A DNA stretch of 64,000 nt from Acorus gramineus (Eukaryota > Streptophyta > Magnoliopsida > Acorales > Acoraceae): NCBI GenBank assembly GCA_030737835.1, contig CM060849.1, positions 15,233,216 to 15,297,215 of the forward strand, written 5' to 3'. A program made the position numbers and the translations under genes. This document shows positions 34,821-45,017 of the stretch, piece after piece; the first letter of the stretch is position 1, and every line of letters starts with the position of its first letter. A model generated the notes under the pieces. It searched no databases, was not told the origin of the DNA, and saw nothing but the letters and a program-made list of their open reading frames with translations.

Positions 34821-37700
34821 AATATCACATCGCATACGGAGGGTGAAATTTTACCCTAAAATATGACCTTAGCCTGCTACCTAGTGTTGTCGCTTTGATT
34901 ATATTTATTTTTCATATGACATAAGAGTTTCAACTAAAACCTAATATTTAAATCTGATATTTTTTTTATATAATCATTACTTAAATCTTGCTGTTTGAGA
35001 ATAAACGAGTTGATAAAAAAAAAACATGTTTAATATTCAAAAAACACATTTTTTTTTTAGAGTGGATGAACTATAATTGTTATCCTCGACATATTACAAC
35101 AAGAGATCATATCCAGTCATGATTGGATCCGACCAGTTCAGTCATTACCGAACTGGACAAAGTGAAAATCGAACTGCACCATCTATAAATTGAACTACAC
35201 AATTAATTGTTGAGTATATATTTCACTTTTCTATTGAATATTGATAATACTTAGAAATTCATATTTTTTTCAATAGCTGATTAGATTCAATAAGAGAGTG
35301 AAATATATAAATACTGCAGTTTAATTTTTACGTTGTCTAGTTCAGTACAGACTGAACTGATTGAATCCAGTCTTGACTGAATCTGATCCCTTGGAACAAG
35401 CTCTTATATTGTTATGTCGTACGCAATCATAATGTCCACTTGATTGATGTAGCATACATAAAATTTTAAAAAATCAAAAATTAAAATTGATTGGATCTTT
35501 GAATATTTTTGGACAAATCCACTGAACGCATGGGTTATATGTGACCTTGAAAAACTGGTGTCAGTTCATCTGTGCTCTCAAATTGAACACTTACCCCGAA
35601 TTGGCTGCAGATGGTCAATTGAATGCTCTCTGTGCACTCTCTCCAATGTGGGACACTCTTTTTGCCCAACCAAGTTTAATGAATATTATTTGAAAAATGT
35701 TATACCGAGTCATCTTTATCGATCAAAGTTTATGTCACACAAGATTTTATTTATTTTTAAATAATAAATATTATTTAATAAAATATATATTTTAATAAAA
35801 AGTATGTATCTTTCATTTTGAATTAAATGGATCAATTGATAAGTGTAAAAAAATATTTAATAAAATATATACATCGTCTAATAAAGACGTGTTTTACTGG
35901 ATTTATAACGAGATATAAATGATTGTATTTAGACTGAAAAAAAACTTTGTGTAACCCCACCAATATCATTTGTTAAATATGAGAATATGTTAAAGAAAAA
36001 TATATTTGTCCCGTAAATTTAGAAACTTTAGTTATCATATTAATTATGACGTGCTCTTATATAAAATCACATTTATAACCCCATTGCAGGATTATATATA
36101 TGTCTCAATCGCTGTTAAAAAGGGGGGCAATTTGTAAAAATAGGCACATGCTTTCAAATATCAACAACAATAGCATCTCTAATTAAATATTTACATATTT
36201 TACCATTGGACCTGGCTAGCTCTGGCAGGTTTTTTATTTAAAAAAAAAGAATTAGAAACATCGTGTTGACGTCTCCAGTTTTAAAAATAAAAAACAAAAA
36301 AATCGGTGACCACATCCAATGCTAGAATATGCAAATTTTTTTATTAGGGAGTGCTATTTTTGTAAATATTTAAAATCGTGGGGATTATTTTTTCAAATTA
36401 CCCTTAAAATTATATATATTTTTATAAATGAATCCATATAATTAATTAGAGAATGTATATATTTTATTTTTATATATATTAAAAAGTATACTATTTTAAA
36501 AAATAAATAAAAAAGTGTGCATCTTGCCAACATGGTTGTAAATGAAGTTTTTTAAACACTTTCCACACTCACGAGGGCAAATATGAAAATTGAAGATAGA
36601 AGGGATTTAGGAGAGTCAGAATAGAGTTACATGATAATGTTGTATTCATAATAAAATATTTTCCCTAAATTTACTAGACAGATAGTCAGCATGCTTTTAT
36701 CCACCCTAATGTAGGCTCCATTTGAAACCAATGGTCAAACATACATTATCTTTGCAAAATCAATTTTTAGATAAATGAATCACAACAAGTATTTTTGAAC
36801 TTCAGCTTTCATCTTTAGATTTTGAATTTTCTATTTTAAAAGTTAATAAAATAAATTTTATGAAAAACCTAATTAAAATTTTCAAAATAGATTATTTATT
36901 CAATTTAGAGTATAAATAATTTTTTGAAAAATGATTTCAAATGGGGCATAAGTTATAGTTATTAATGAGATGCCAAACTGCTACCCAAAGGATCATTGAT
37001 GGAGACATGTGTGGGCATTTGACACAGTGGCCCCGACAGCAACATAGGGTGGTCCGTCTGTCTCAAAGAGAAAGATGTTATTACATGCAATCTTTATATT
37101 CATGCGTGCAGTCTCATAACCCCTAACAAAGTTATATGGTTTGTTGTATGAATCATGTAATGATGATGTTTTATTAAATAAAATATATATACTTTAAAAA
37201 ATTGAAACATGTAATGGAGAGGATAACATTATTGTAAAAAAAAATATCAGCATTTCTTTTTAAATTTTATCCAATGTTTTAAAACATGATCTGACTCAAC
37301 CGATTGAACGTACATCAGGTTTGAATTCTGATCACACTCATTCGTCATAACTCATAACCCTATAAAAAACTAATAAAACCAATCAATCTATTGGTTGAAT
37401 AGATGATTTTTTTTAAAACATGTATAAATTGATTAAATCAATTAGTTCTTTTGTTCACATAAATTGTGATAATTAATTGTTAAAGTTTTAAATTGAATAA
37501 AAAATTAATTAAATAAAATCTTTAAAAGTATTAATATTTAACACTTAATAATAATTATGCATAGATTTTTTAAAGTATTTTACAATTTTTTTTTTATAAA
37601 TTTGTGTATTCGATAATCATATTTAATATGTTTGTTATATCATCATAAGGTCATAATTGAATTTGATTCATCCAACGATTAAATCAATGACCCTTTAATT
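34821..37700. other. AT-rich intergenic DNA upstream of the cyclin gene
   Basis: Contains a dispersed AT-rich repeat copy near 35780-35950 and otherwise unremarkable low-complexity sequence. The frame at 35558-35764 has no recognisable features. Confidence 0.45.
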
Positions 37701-37761
37701 GGTCCATTGTTTCTGTTCAATGAACTGTTCCAACAGATACTATAATCCGTTTCATTACACA

Positions 37762-37777
37762 GTGTATATATATACAC
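37762..37777 (+). promoter_or_regulatory. TATA-like palindrome upstream of the cyclin gene
   Basis: GTGTATATATATACAC is a perfect 16-bp palindrome containing TATATATA, about 350 bp before the cyclin start codon. It is followed by GAGA-rich pyrimidine/purine stretches common in plant 5' leaders. It could be the core promoter, but the distance is not constrained by a known transcription start. Confidence 0.3.
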
Positions 37778-38061
37778 AATGTATCCAACAAAATCAATGA
37801 ATTCAGTGTCTCTACGATCTCTTACCAAATAGTAGCCCATGCCAGCAAAACATGCCACTCTCAGGCCAAACCATCACATCCTCAATGAGAGATTGATAGA
37901 GAGAGAGACTGTGAAACCGATCAGAGAGATTGAGAAAAAAAACGTTGCCAAAATCAACTGCCATAATCTCTGCCCCCGCTTAATCTGATGCCCAGTCTCT
38001 CTCTGAAAAACCATAACAAACCAAACACATCAACACAATCTCTAAAAAGCAAAGATTTTTA

Positions 38062-38112
38062 TTGTTGTTGTTGTTGTTGTTGTTGTTGAAGAAGAAGAAG
38101 AAGAAGAAGAAG
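38062..38112 (+). repeat. (TTG)9(AAG)8 compound microsatellite in the cyclin 5' leader
   Basis: Nine TTG units (38062-38088) run directly into eight AAG units (38089-38112), ending 15 bp before the cyclin start codon. It is therefore almost certainly transcribed. Such triplet runs vary in length by slippage. Confidence 0.85.
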
Positions 38113-38127
38113 AGAAGACCCATCAGG

Positions 38128-39471
38128 ATGGACGGTTCAGATTTCTCGACCTGCCTCTCCAGCCTCCTCTGCGAAGAAGACGGAGCCTGTTTGGACGACT
38201 ACGACGACGAAGGAACAGAAGAGATTGGTCTCTCCGAATCCGAAGACGAGTACATTGGGTCTCTCGTGGTCAGGGAGTCCAGTTTCCGGAGCAGGTCCTC
38301 CGAGGACTCCTCTTCCACCGAGGACTGGCTCAGACGCGCTCGTGGTGACGCCGTCCGATGGATTCTCAAAGTGGGTCTTTTGATTTCTTTCAAAGTTCGA
38401 ATTTTTATTGATAGATTTCGGTGACCCAAATTGGATTTTTGTGTTTTTGAAGCAGACCAAAGTGTTTCTCGGATTCGGTTTCCACACTGCGTATCTCTCC
38501 ATCACTTACCTTGATCGGTTCCTCCTCCGGAGGTCACTCGATGTAAGTCTGTTATGCAAATGTGGCTCCTTTTTAGAGGTTTTTTTTATTGGATTCTTAT
38601 TTGGGTCATTGAAGGTTGTCTCAGGAGGAGAAGTTGTGGGCGATTCGGCTTCTATCTGTGGCTTGTCTGTCTCTGGCGGCGAAGATGGAGGAACAGAGAG
38701 TGACTTCCCTATCGGAGTTCTGGATGGAGGGGGACTACTGTTTTGAAGGATCAATGATTCGACGAATGGAGCTTTTGGTCCTCAACACATTGGGGTGGCG
38801 GATGAGGTCCGTCACCCCGTTCGATTACCTCGCTTACTTCGCTTCCAAGTTCGGCTGCAAAGCCAAGGCCTTGCTGTGTAAAGAAGCGGCAGAGCTCTTA
38901 TTGATCACTATCCAAGGTGAGTCTGATCGGACGTTTATGTGGGTGTTGGTTGTTTAAGTTGCTAATGTTGTGTTTGATTCAATGCAGATATGAATTTGAT
39001 GGATTATCGTCCATCTGAGATAGCTGCGGCCGCCATTTTAGCTGCTTCGGATGAGAAGTTGACTGAAAAATTGCTGGAGTTAAAGATGGGTGTAATACCA
39101 TCCATTGGTTCTATAGAGATTGTGAGTGATCTGATAATCTGTTCTGTTTTTCTCTCAATGCATTTGATTGGTTATGTTGGGTGATACGTAGATAAGGTTG
39201 TTTGTTGTTTGAATGGTGTCAAATTGTGATGTTTTTTTGGATTTCTGTGTGTCAGGAACATGTGATTTCCTGCTATAACACAATGCAGGAGCTCTACATG
39301 AGGAAGAACAAGATGCCAAAGGCATTGATTTCCTCGGACTCGTCTTCGCCAACTTGCGCAAGCAATAATAACAGCACCATTGATGCTGCCTCTCTTACCA
39401 CCAAAAGGAGGTTAGCATCCAATGGTCATGATTGCGAATTTCGCATTAGCAAGAAGAACAGATTGGATTAA
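38128..39471 (+). CDS. D-type cyclin (CYCD5-like)
   Basis: Coding exons are 38128-38370, 38456-38542, 38625-38916, 38988-39121 and 39256-39471, giving 323 aa, a normal length for plant D cyclins. The N-terminus carries the retinoblastoma-binding motif LxCxE (L13-L14-C15-E16-E17) followed by an acidic stretch. The cyclin box spans exons 1-3 (AYLSITYLDRFLLRR; WAIRLLSVACLSLAAKMEE) and leads into NTLGWRMRSVTPFDYL and the C-terminal cyclin fold. The tail is Ser/Thr-rich and ends in the basic KRRLASNG and KKNRLD motifs. D cyclins pair with CDKA to phosphorylate the retinoblastoma-related protein and start G1/S in the nucleus. The exon-3 wording and basic tail resemble my recollection of CYCD5;1 most, but the subclass is an inference. 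The start codon is the first ATG after the triplet-repeat leader. Confidence 0.93.
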
Positions 39472-41125
39472 ATTGGGTTTAAGAGAACTCCTGTTTTTAT
39501 TTTGTTAGTTCTCTGGATATGGTTTAGCAGGGGTAGTTAAAGAGTCTTTGATTGGGTTTTTGAGGGTTGTTTATAGAACTATTAAAAAAAACAAGGGTAG
39601 GACTTTAGTCTAAAGTGCAAAAGCTGACTTTTGAGTCTCAAAGGCTGAGGGAAGAAAACTGAGAGCCTGGTGTGAGCAATTGAAGTCTGTCTGTGGATAC
39701 TTGAATACTATTCTTCCAGGTTTAGACCATTGGGTCCAGAGTCTCTCTGTCATTCATTCATGACTACTTACCTAATATTGAACCCCATCCCTTCTTCTTC
39801 ATTTTTTTTTGGGCCTTCTGTTGAAGTATTGATGTTGGGTGTTGTCAGTCCAATTGAGCCATCCTTTCCTTGCATTATTTATTGCTTCAGATGTGTTTGA
39901 AAAGACTGAAAGCTGTTGTGAGGGGTATGTGTGTGTTGGTGTTGTATGGTGCATGTGTCTTTGATGCTGGCCAGCTAAAAGTTTTTTTTGTCAAAAGGTG
40001 AATTGAATTGGATTGGATTTGTTTGTATTTTTTGGGAGTGAATGTAATCCTCTGCATTGCTTTTCTTTTCTTTGACACAGTTGTTCCTGTTTTTTTTCGC
40101 TTTGATTGCTTTATCTTAGGAGTTAGGACTCAGAACATATCAATTTATCAAGCTCTTGTTATGCAATTGAAGAGCAGACAAATTCACTCCCAAAAAATAC
40201 ATATCAATTGAAGAACATACCAATTTATCAAGCTCTTGTTATGCAATTGAAGAGCAGACAAATTCAATAACTATAATGTCTTCATTCATTTCAGAACCAA
40301 ACAACAGATAATAGACTTGATCAAGCACGTACACACGTGCAACATGTTGTGCAAGTGGAAGAATCATAGCTAAAACTCCTCCTTTGCCTAATTTTATATA
40401 GACAAAGCAAAGCAAAAACTATGCAAGAGGACTTTTAATCAATGCAACTACGTCCTTTAGCCCCCATTTATGTGTTGAAAAAATAACGTCCTAGTTCAAG
40501 GATTGAAAAAAGAAAAGAAACATAACCACAAAGAAAAGATTTACGTTGTTTGACAAATGTTGTCTATGTTCACATAGAAGAAAGAATAATTTTTTATTAA
40601 CTTATGTAATACTGTTTCTTGTGTGATGAGATTATAAATCTAACTCTCCATCTTAAATCTTATGGCGAACTCTTAATTGTACGAGAGAACCCAACTAAAA
40701 AAAAGGTATATATAATTTAATACATGCCCATAATGCTTTTACACATAAAATAGAATTACAACATTATTTTGTGTGTGTGCGTTGGGGCAAACCAGAGAGT
40801 GTCTGATTATTATAACTTGATACAGAGAATAAATTTTTATAATTAAATAACATTTAACGTCATTTTAAAAAGGTTTTCTCACTTCACACACTCATTCCGA
40901 AACATGTCAAATGTGTGACATCGCTCGTACATATCTTTCACACATTCTCACACAAGCAATTAACGGGGAGTAAATCGTCATTTTAAAAAAGAGTTAAAGA
41001 TATTTGAGTATACGTAAACATACATAATCTCATATAAGTTCTTACAAACTTAGTATTGGACATACATGTCCTTGTAAATATAAAAAAATGTCTTATAGAT
41101 CCCTATTATTGACAATTACTCATGG
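39472..41125. other. Cyclin 3' flank and intergenic DNA
   Basis: The first 400-500 bp are probably cyclin 3' UTR, with moderate GC and no frame. A 55-bp direct duplication follows at 40132-40266. The remainder is AT-rich without genes. Confidence 0.5.
40132..40266 (+). repeat. 55-bp direct repeat, 80-bp spacing
   Basis: The segment from AGAACATA through CAATTTATCAAGCTCTTGTT to CAGACAAATTCA occurs at 40132-40186 and again at 40212-40266, virtually identical. This is a local tandem duplication with a 25-bp spacer; no function is evident. Confidence 0.85.
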
Positions 41126-41579
41126 TAAATATTTAGGGTTGTAACTCGGGCGGATTGGATTCCGGTTGACCTCAACCTGAACCCAACCCGAATTCTAAAT
41201 TAGTCAACCTTAACCCAACCTAACGTAATTTTCAACCCGGATTGGACTAACCCGAACCCAACCCGTAATTAAATAAACCAACTTGACCCAATCCAATTTT
41301 CTAACATGATGTGCAAATTAAATAACCCAACCCGTAAGATTAGTTAGGTTTACCTAAAATTTGGACTGCCCAAATTAGAAACTATATAATGAACGGCTAT
41401 GATTTTTTTTTTAACTATTAATTTACAGGTTCGGATTGGGTCGGGTTGTGAGTGAGCCAACCTGAACCCAACCCGATTTGTGAGTCAACCTGAATTGGCC
41501 AATCCCAACCCGATTTGACCAACCCAACCCATGTAAAAATCAGATTCAACCCGACCCAAGTTGCAGCCATATAAATATT
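41126..41579. mobile_element. hAT-type MITE with perfect 8-bp target duplication
   Basis: The element runs 41134-41571 (438 bp), starting TAGGGTTGTAACTCGGG and ending CCCAAGTTGCAGCCATA, an imperfect inverted match. The flanks are identical TAAATATT (41126-41133 and 41572-41579). Subterminal zones are dense in AACCCAACCCG / CGGGTTGGGTT repeats. Non-coding; the hAT assignment follows from the 8-bp duplication and end motif. Confidence 0.82.
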
Positions 41580-44440
41580 AACCAATGGTATAAATTGACT
41601 ATTATACCCTTCTAGATGCCTTTAACAAAAAAAAAAAATAGACACCTGAATCCATGTAAAAATGTATAATCCCACATAAGTCCTGTAAACTGTAGTTCGG
41701 ACATACACGTCCATGCAAACACGAAAATGCCACATACATCCCTATGTCAACCATTATTAAGTGTTAATTAGTTATTATACTCTCCAAAAAAAACCTTCTC
41801 CACACAAACAATTCAACTGAATCTCTATTCTCCCTCATAATCTCACCCCGTAAAATAACACTATCTTAACAATCTAAAAGAATTCAAATTTTAATCTAAG
41901 AATTTACACAAACACAACTTATGCACAAACTCTTCAAGGCAGGAAGAATTTATTTTATATTTTGCACAACAAAAAGAGCATATACAAAAACTCTAACAAA
42001 CACATATGGGAGAGGGAATGTGAGAGAGATGTTCAAAAATAGAAGATAAAAAAAAAGAGAGGTGAACATGGGTTCAGGGGCATTTAAAAGGTCTTGGACG
42101 ACTTTTCTATGTTACTTTTGAAGGATTTATACGGGTATTTGATTTTTTATGGATGGAATATTATAAGAATATAGTTAAAAATGGATAAAAACTTAACCCA
42201 ATGATTAAATTGACTAATCATTATAATTTAAAAAGTATATATGTCCCATTCCAAGTTTGCAAAGATTTATATGAAAATTTCACATATTTATAAGGAATCA
42301 AATGCCCTTAACCTTTTAAAGAACTATAAATCATAATGAATCTCTCGTCCATCATCTATTTTCAATTTATCTAAATGAATTAAAAAGTCTTTTTACATTT
42401 TTTTAATATGAATAATGAAAAAAAAACAGATCACACAAAAAATTGTTTATTATGTATATCAATATTGTTATCTATCCTGGTATAACGTTTCCCGATCGGG
42501 AGTATAAGTATCTCTATAGGTCTCTTATTATCTGGGGCTGCATGTGAGCTTTGTATTGTTCTATGCATATTCTGCTTCTTCTCAAATCAAATATCAAAAT
42601 CAGCCCATTCTCATCTGAAAAATATGGCGATGACCGGCTCGTGACATTGGTCCGATCTTATTCGAGATGGACCACCATGGGGGGACTGCTTCAGATCTCC
42701 AACTGAGTGAATGCTAAACAAATGAGCATTGTTTTTTTGTTCTCTCTGTAACACCAAGGCCACCACCACCTCTAGCTGGCACTCCCTCTGTCAGGTGGGG
42801 ATAGATTTGAAGTATCAGAAGAGAGAGAGAAGAACGTTTGGTCTCAAACAAAGATTGTTTCAACTTTGTTTATCCGTTCAGATCCATCGTGGGTTTGGAT
42901 CGTCTACTTATTTAATAATGTTTGAATCTTTTTTTACTTTTAATGTTGGGTTGCTTATATCATTATAGTTAAAATCAAACGATTATAAATACATTAAATT
43001 ATGAATGTGTCCATATCTGATGAATGGATCCATTTAATTTGTTGAATCTGAGACCATCGTCTGATTGATCTAAGCACAAAACAAGCGTTAAAAAACAAGT
43101 TGAGGCATCTCAATAGATGAAATGTGTACCTTAACATCATGTGTGAACTCTGTAATAAATTTTTAAAAAATGTTACACTCAAATTCCTTTCAATTTTTAT
43201 TTTTTTTTAAAATCATATACCTTATCTAATACAGTATGTACTTGTATAAAATATTAAAATGTGAAATATACGTTCCAATGATTTAATGATTTCGTTTATA
43301 AAAAATATGAAAAAATTTCAATAAGGCATGTATTTCGTTACAATGAGTGGAGAGGAGATGATTAATGAGATACATGTAACTGCATTTATAACTGTAAATA
43401 TGAAGTATAAGAGAGCTCTAAATTGTTTTACTGCATCAGAAGGAAAACAAGGGAGGCCAAGCGAGTTTTTAAGTTTGTCCCGGGCGGCACTGTTGTTTTT
43501 ACTGTGTTGAGCAAGTTTGACCGGGACAGTACTGTTGCTTTTACTGTGTTGAAAGCGTTTGGACAAATTGTTTGCCAATCATCTTTTGGGGTGACAACAT
43601 GTAATGTGATTGTTGTATTATGTATTTTGCACTCGGTTCCATTCAATTGGATTGAATGGGGACCAATGTGTTCCATTTCATTAATTTGAGTTTTTTTTTC
43701 TATTTTTATTTGTTTTTTTTTGTGTGACTGGGATTTCAAATGTTAGTTGTAAAAATGTGAGATGCTCAGAATCACCTAGTAATCTTGAGCACAAGTAAAT
43801 TGGATTTTTTTTTCTTGGGTACACAAAAACCTAGCCCGACTAACGATAAGTACAACAAACTATTACTATTACTTAAACTAGAGATGAGCCAACAAGGCCC
43901 AGAGAAGATAGTGGGATTAAAGCCCATGATATCAAGCCCTAAATGGCAATAGACCACATTTTTTCTTCTGTCATAGGCAGGTCTCGATCATGCTTCTCTC
44001 TTAAAAAGAAAGGTGTCTCTATCCACTGTGTCAAACACATGCAAGACTTAAGCACGCGTAAATTGGATTGATTTGACTCTGATATCTAGAGAGATCAAGC
44101 ACATTATTCTAGTCGAAGAGGCAACCTCATAAATTTTTATTAAATAATTATTAGGAAAATTCATGGGCATGTCTTACAACATATTTGTGTTCTCTGCCAG
44201 GGCACTCATACTCTCACTCTCACCCCAAAATTTCACATTCCACATCCCATTATTTATCCCATCCCAACCCATTATCTATCGTCCCAACTATTTTTTGTAA
44301 TCTTTAATATCCTCATATACATTATATTTCACTCTCAAATTCCACTTCAGTCAAAAATCAAATGTTAAATAGATTCGGGGTGTCTACGTAATCTAAATTA
44401 TTTGGGTGAGGTGTGGATAGATACGAGGTGTGTTGGGATA
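41580..44440. other. Intergenic DNA with repeat remnants
   Basis: Between 42345 and 42505 is one end of the 440-bp MITE family (TTGTTATCTATCCTGGTATAA, then CCCGATCGGGAG). 43170-43310 is a copy of the AT-rich repeat at 1937-2110. Near 43800-43935 a minus-strand A9 tail may end an old retroposon. No gene is supportable. Confidence 0.45.
43170..43310. repeat. Dispersed AT-rich repeat, copy related to 1937-2110
   Basis: Shares AAATCATATACCTTAT, GATTTAATGAT and TTTATAAAA blocks in the same order as 1937-2110. Diverged, non-coding, termini unclear. Confidence 0.4.
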
Positions 44441-44444
44441 ATTT

Positions 44445-44934
44445 TAGGGGTACAATTAAACCCACCAAATGGCGCAACTTGGACAGGTCGAACCTAACCC
44501 AAATCGACATTTGAATGGATTTAGGTTGGGATTTTAGTGTATGGGTTCAACCCGAACCCAAACCTAATTCGATCGAGTTTGGATTGAGAGATTGAAAATC
44601 GAAACTGAAATAGAGATGATAAATTTGAGTTGTTCAATTTCTTTTTACATATAATTTACCAATTCTATAGTTTTATTTATATATTTTTAATAAAAATGTT
44701 CTTTAATTTTATCTTTCTTATTCTTTTCATGTAAAACATTATTTTTTATAAAATTTTAATTGTGTAAAATGATATATTTTACAAATTAAATCTGAATTTG
44801 ACATGAGCCAAATCTAAATTGAACACGAACCTATTTATAAGAATATGAACCAAACCGTACGGATTGGGCTTATCTGGTCAGTTTGGATTCTGGTCGAAAC
44901 TCCAACCCGACCCAACCCGAGTTCTGACAACCCA
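44445..44934. mobile_element. hAT-like relic in the 5' flank of the CAP-G2 gene
   Basis: Begins TAGGGGTACAATTAAACCC. Its right end, read in complement (TGGGTTGTCAGAACTCGGG), resembles the end of the 41134-41571 element. CAACCCGACCCAACCCGA tracts fill the subterminal zones. No matching 8-bp target duplication was found, so this is a degraded or composite copy. It ends 83 bp before the CAP-G2 start codon and may supply much of the proximal promoter. Confidence 0.45.
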
Positions 44935-45017
44935 AATGCAGCGAAACCGAAAATTTCAAAAGTTTCAAAAAAGAAGCGCCACAAAAACCTCGTCGTCGGA
45001 CCCCCAAAAAATCGAAA

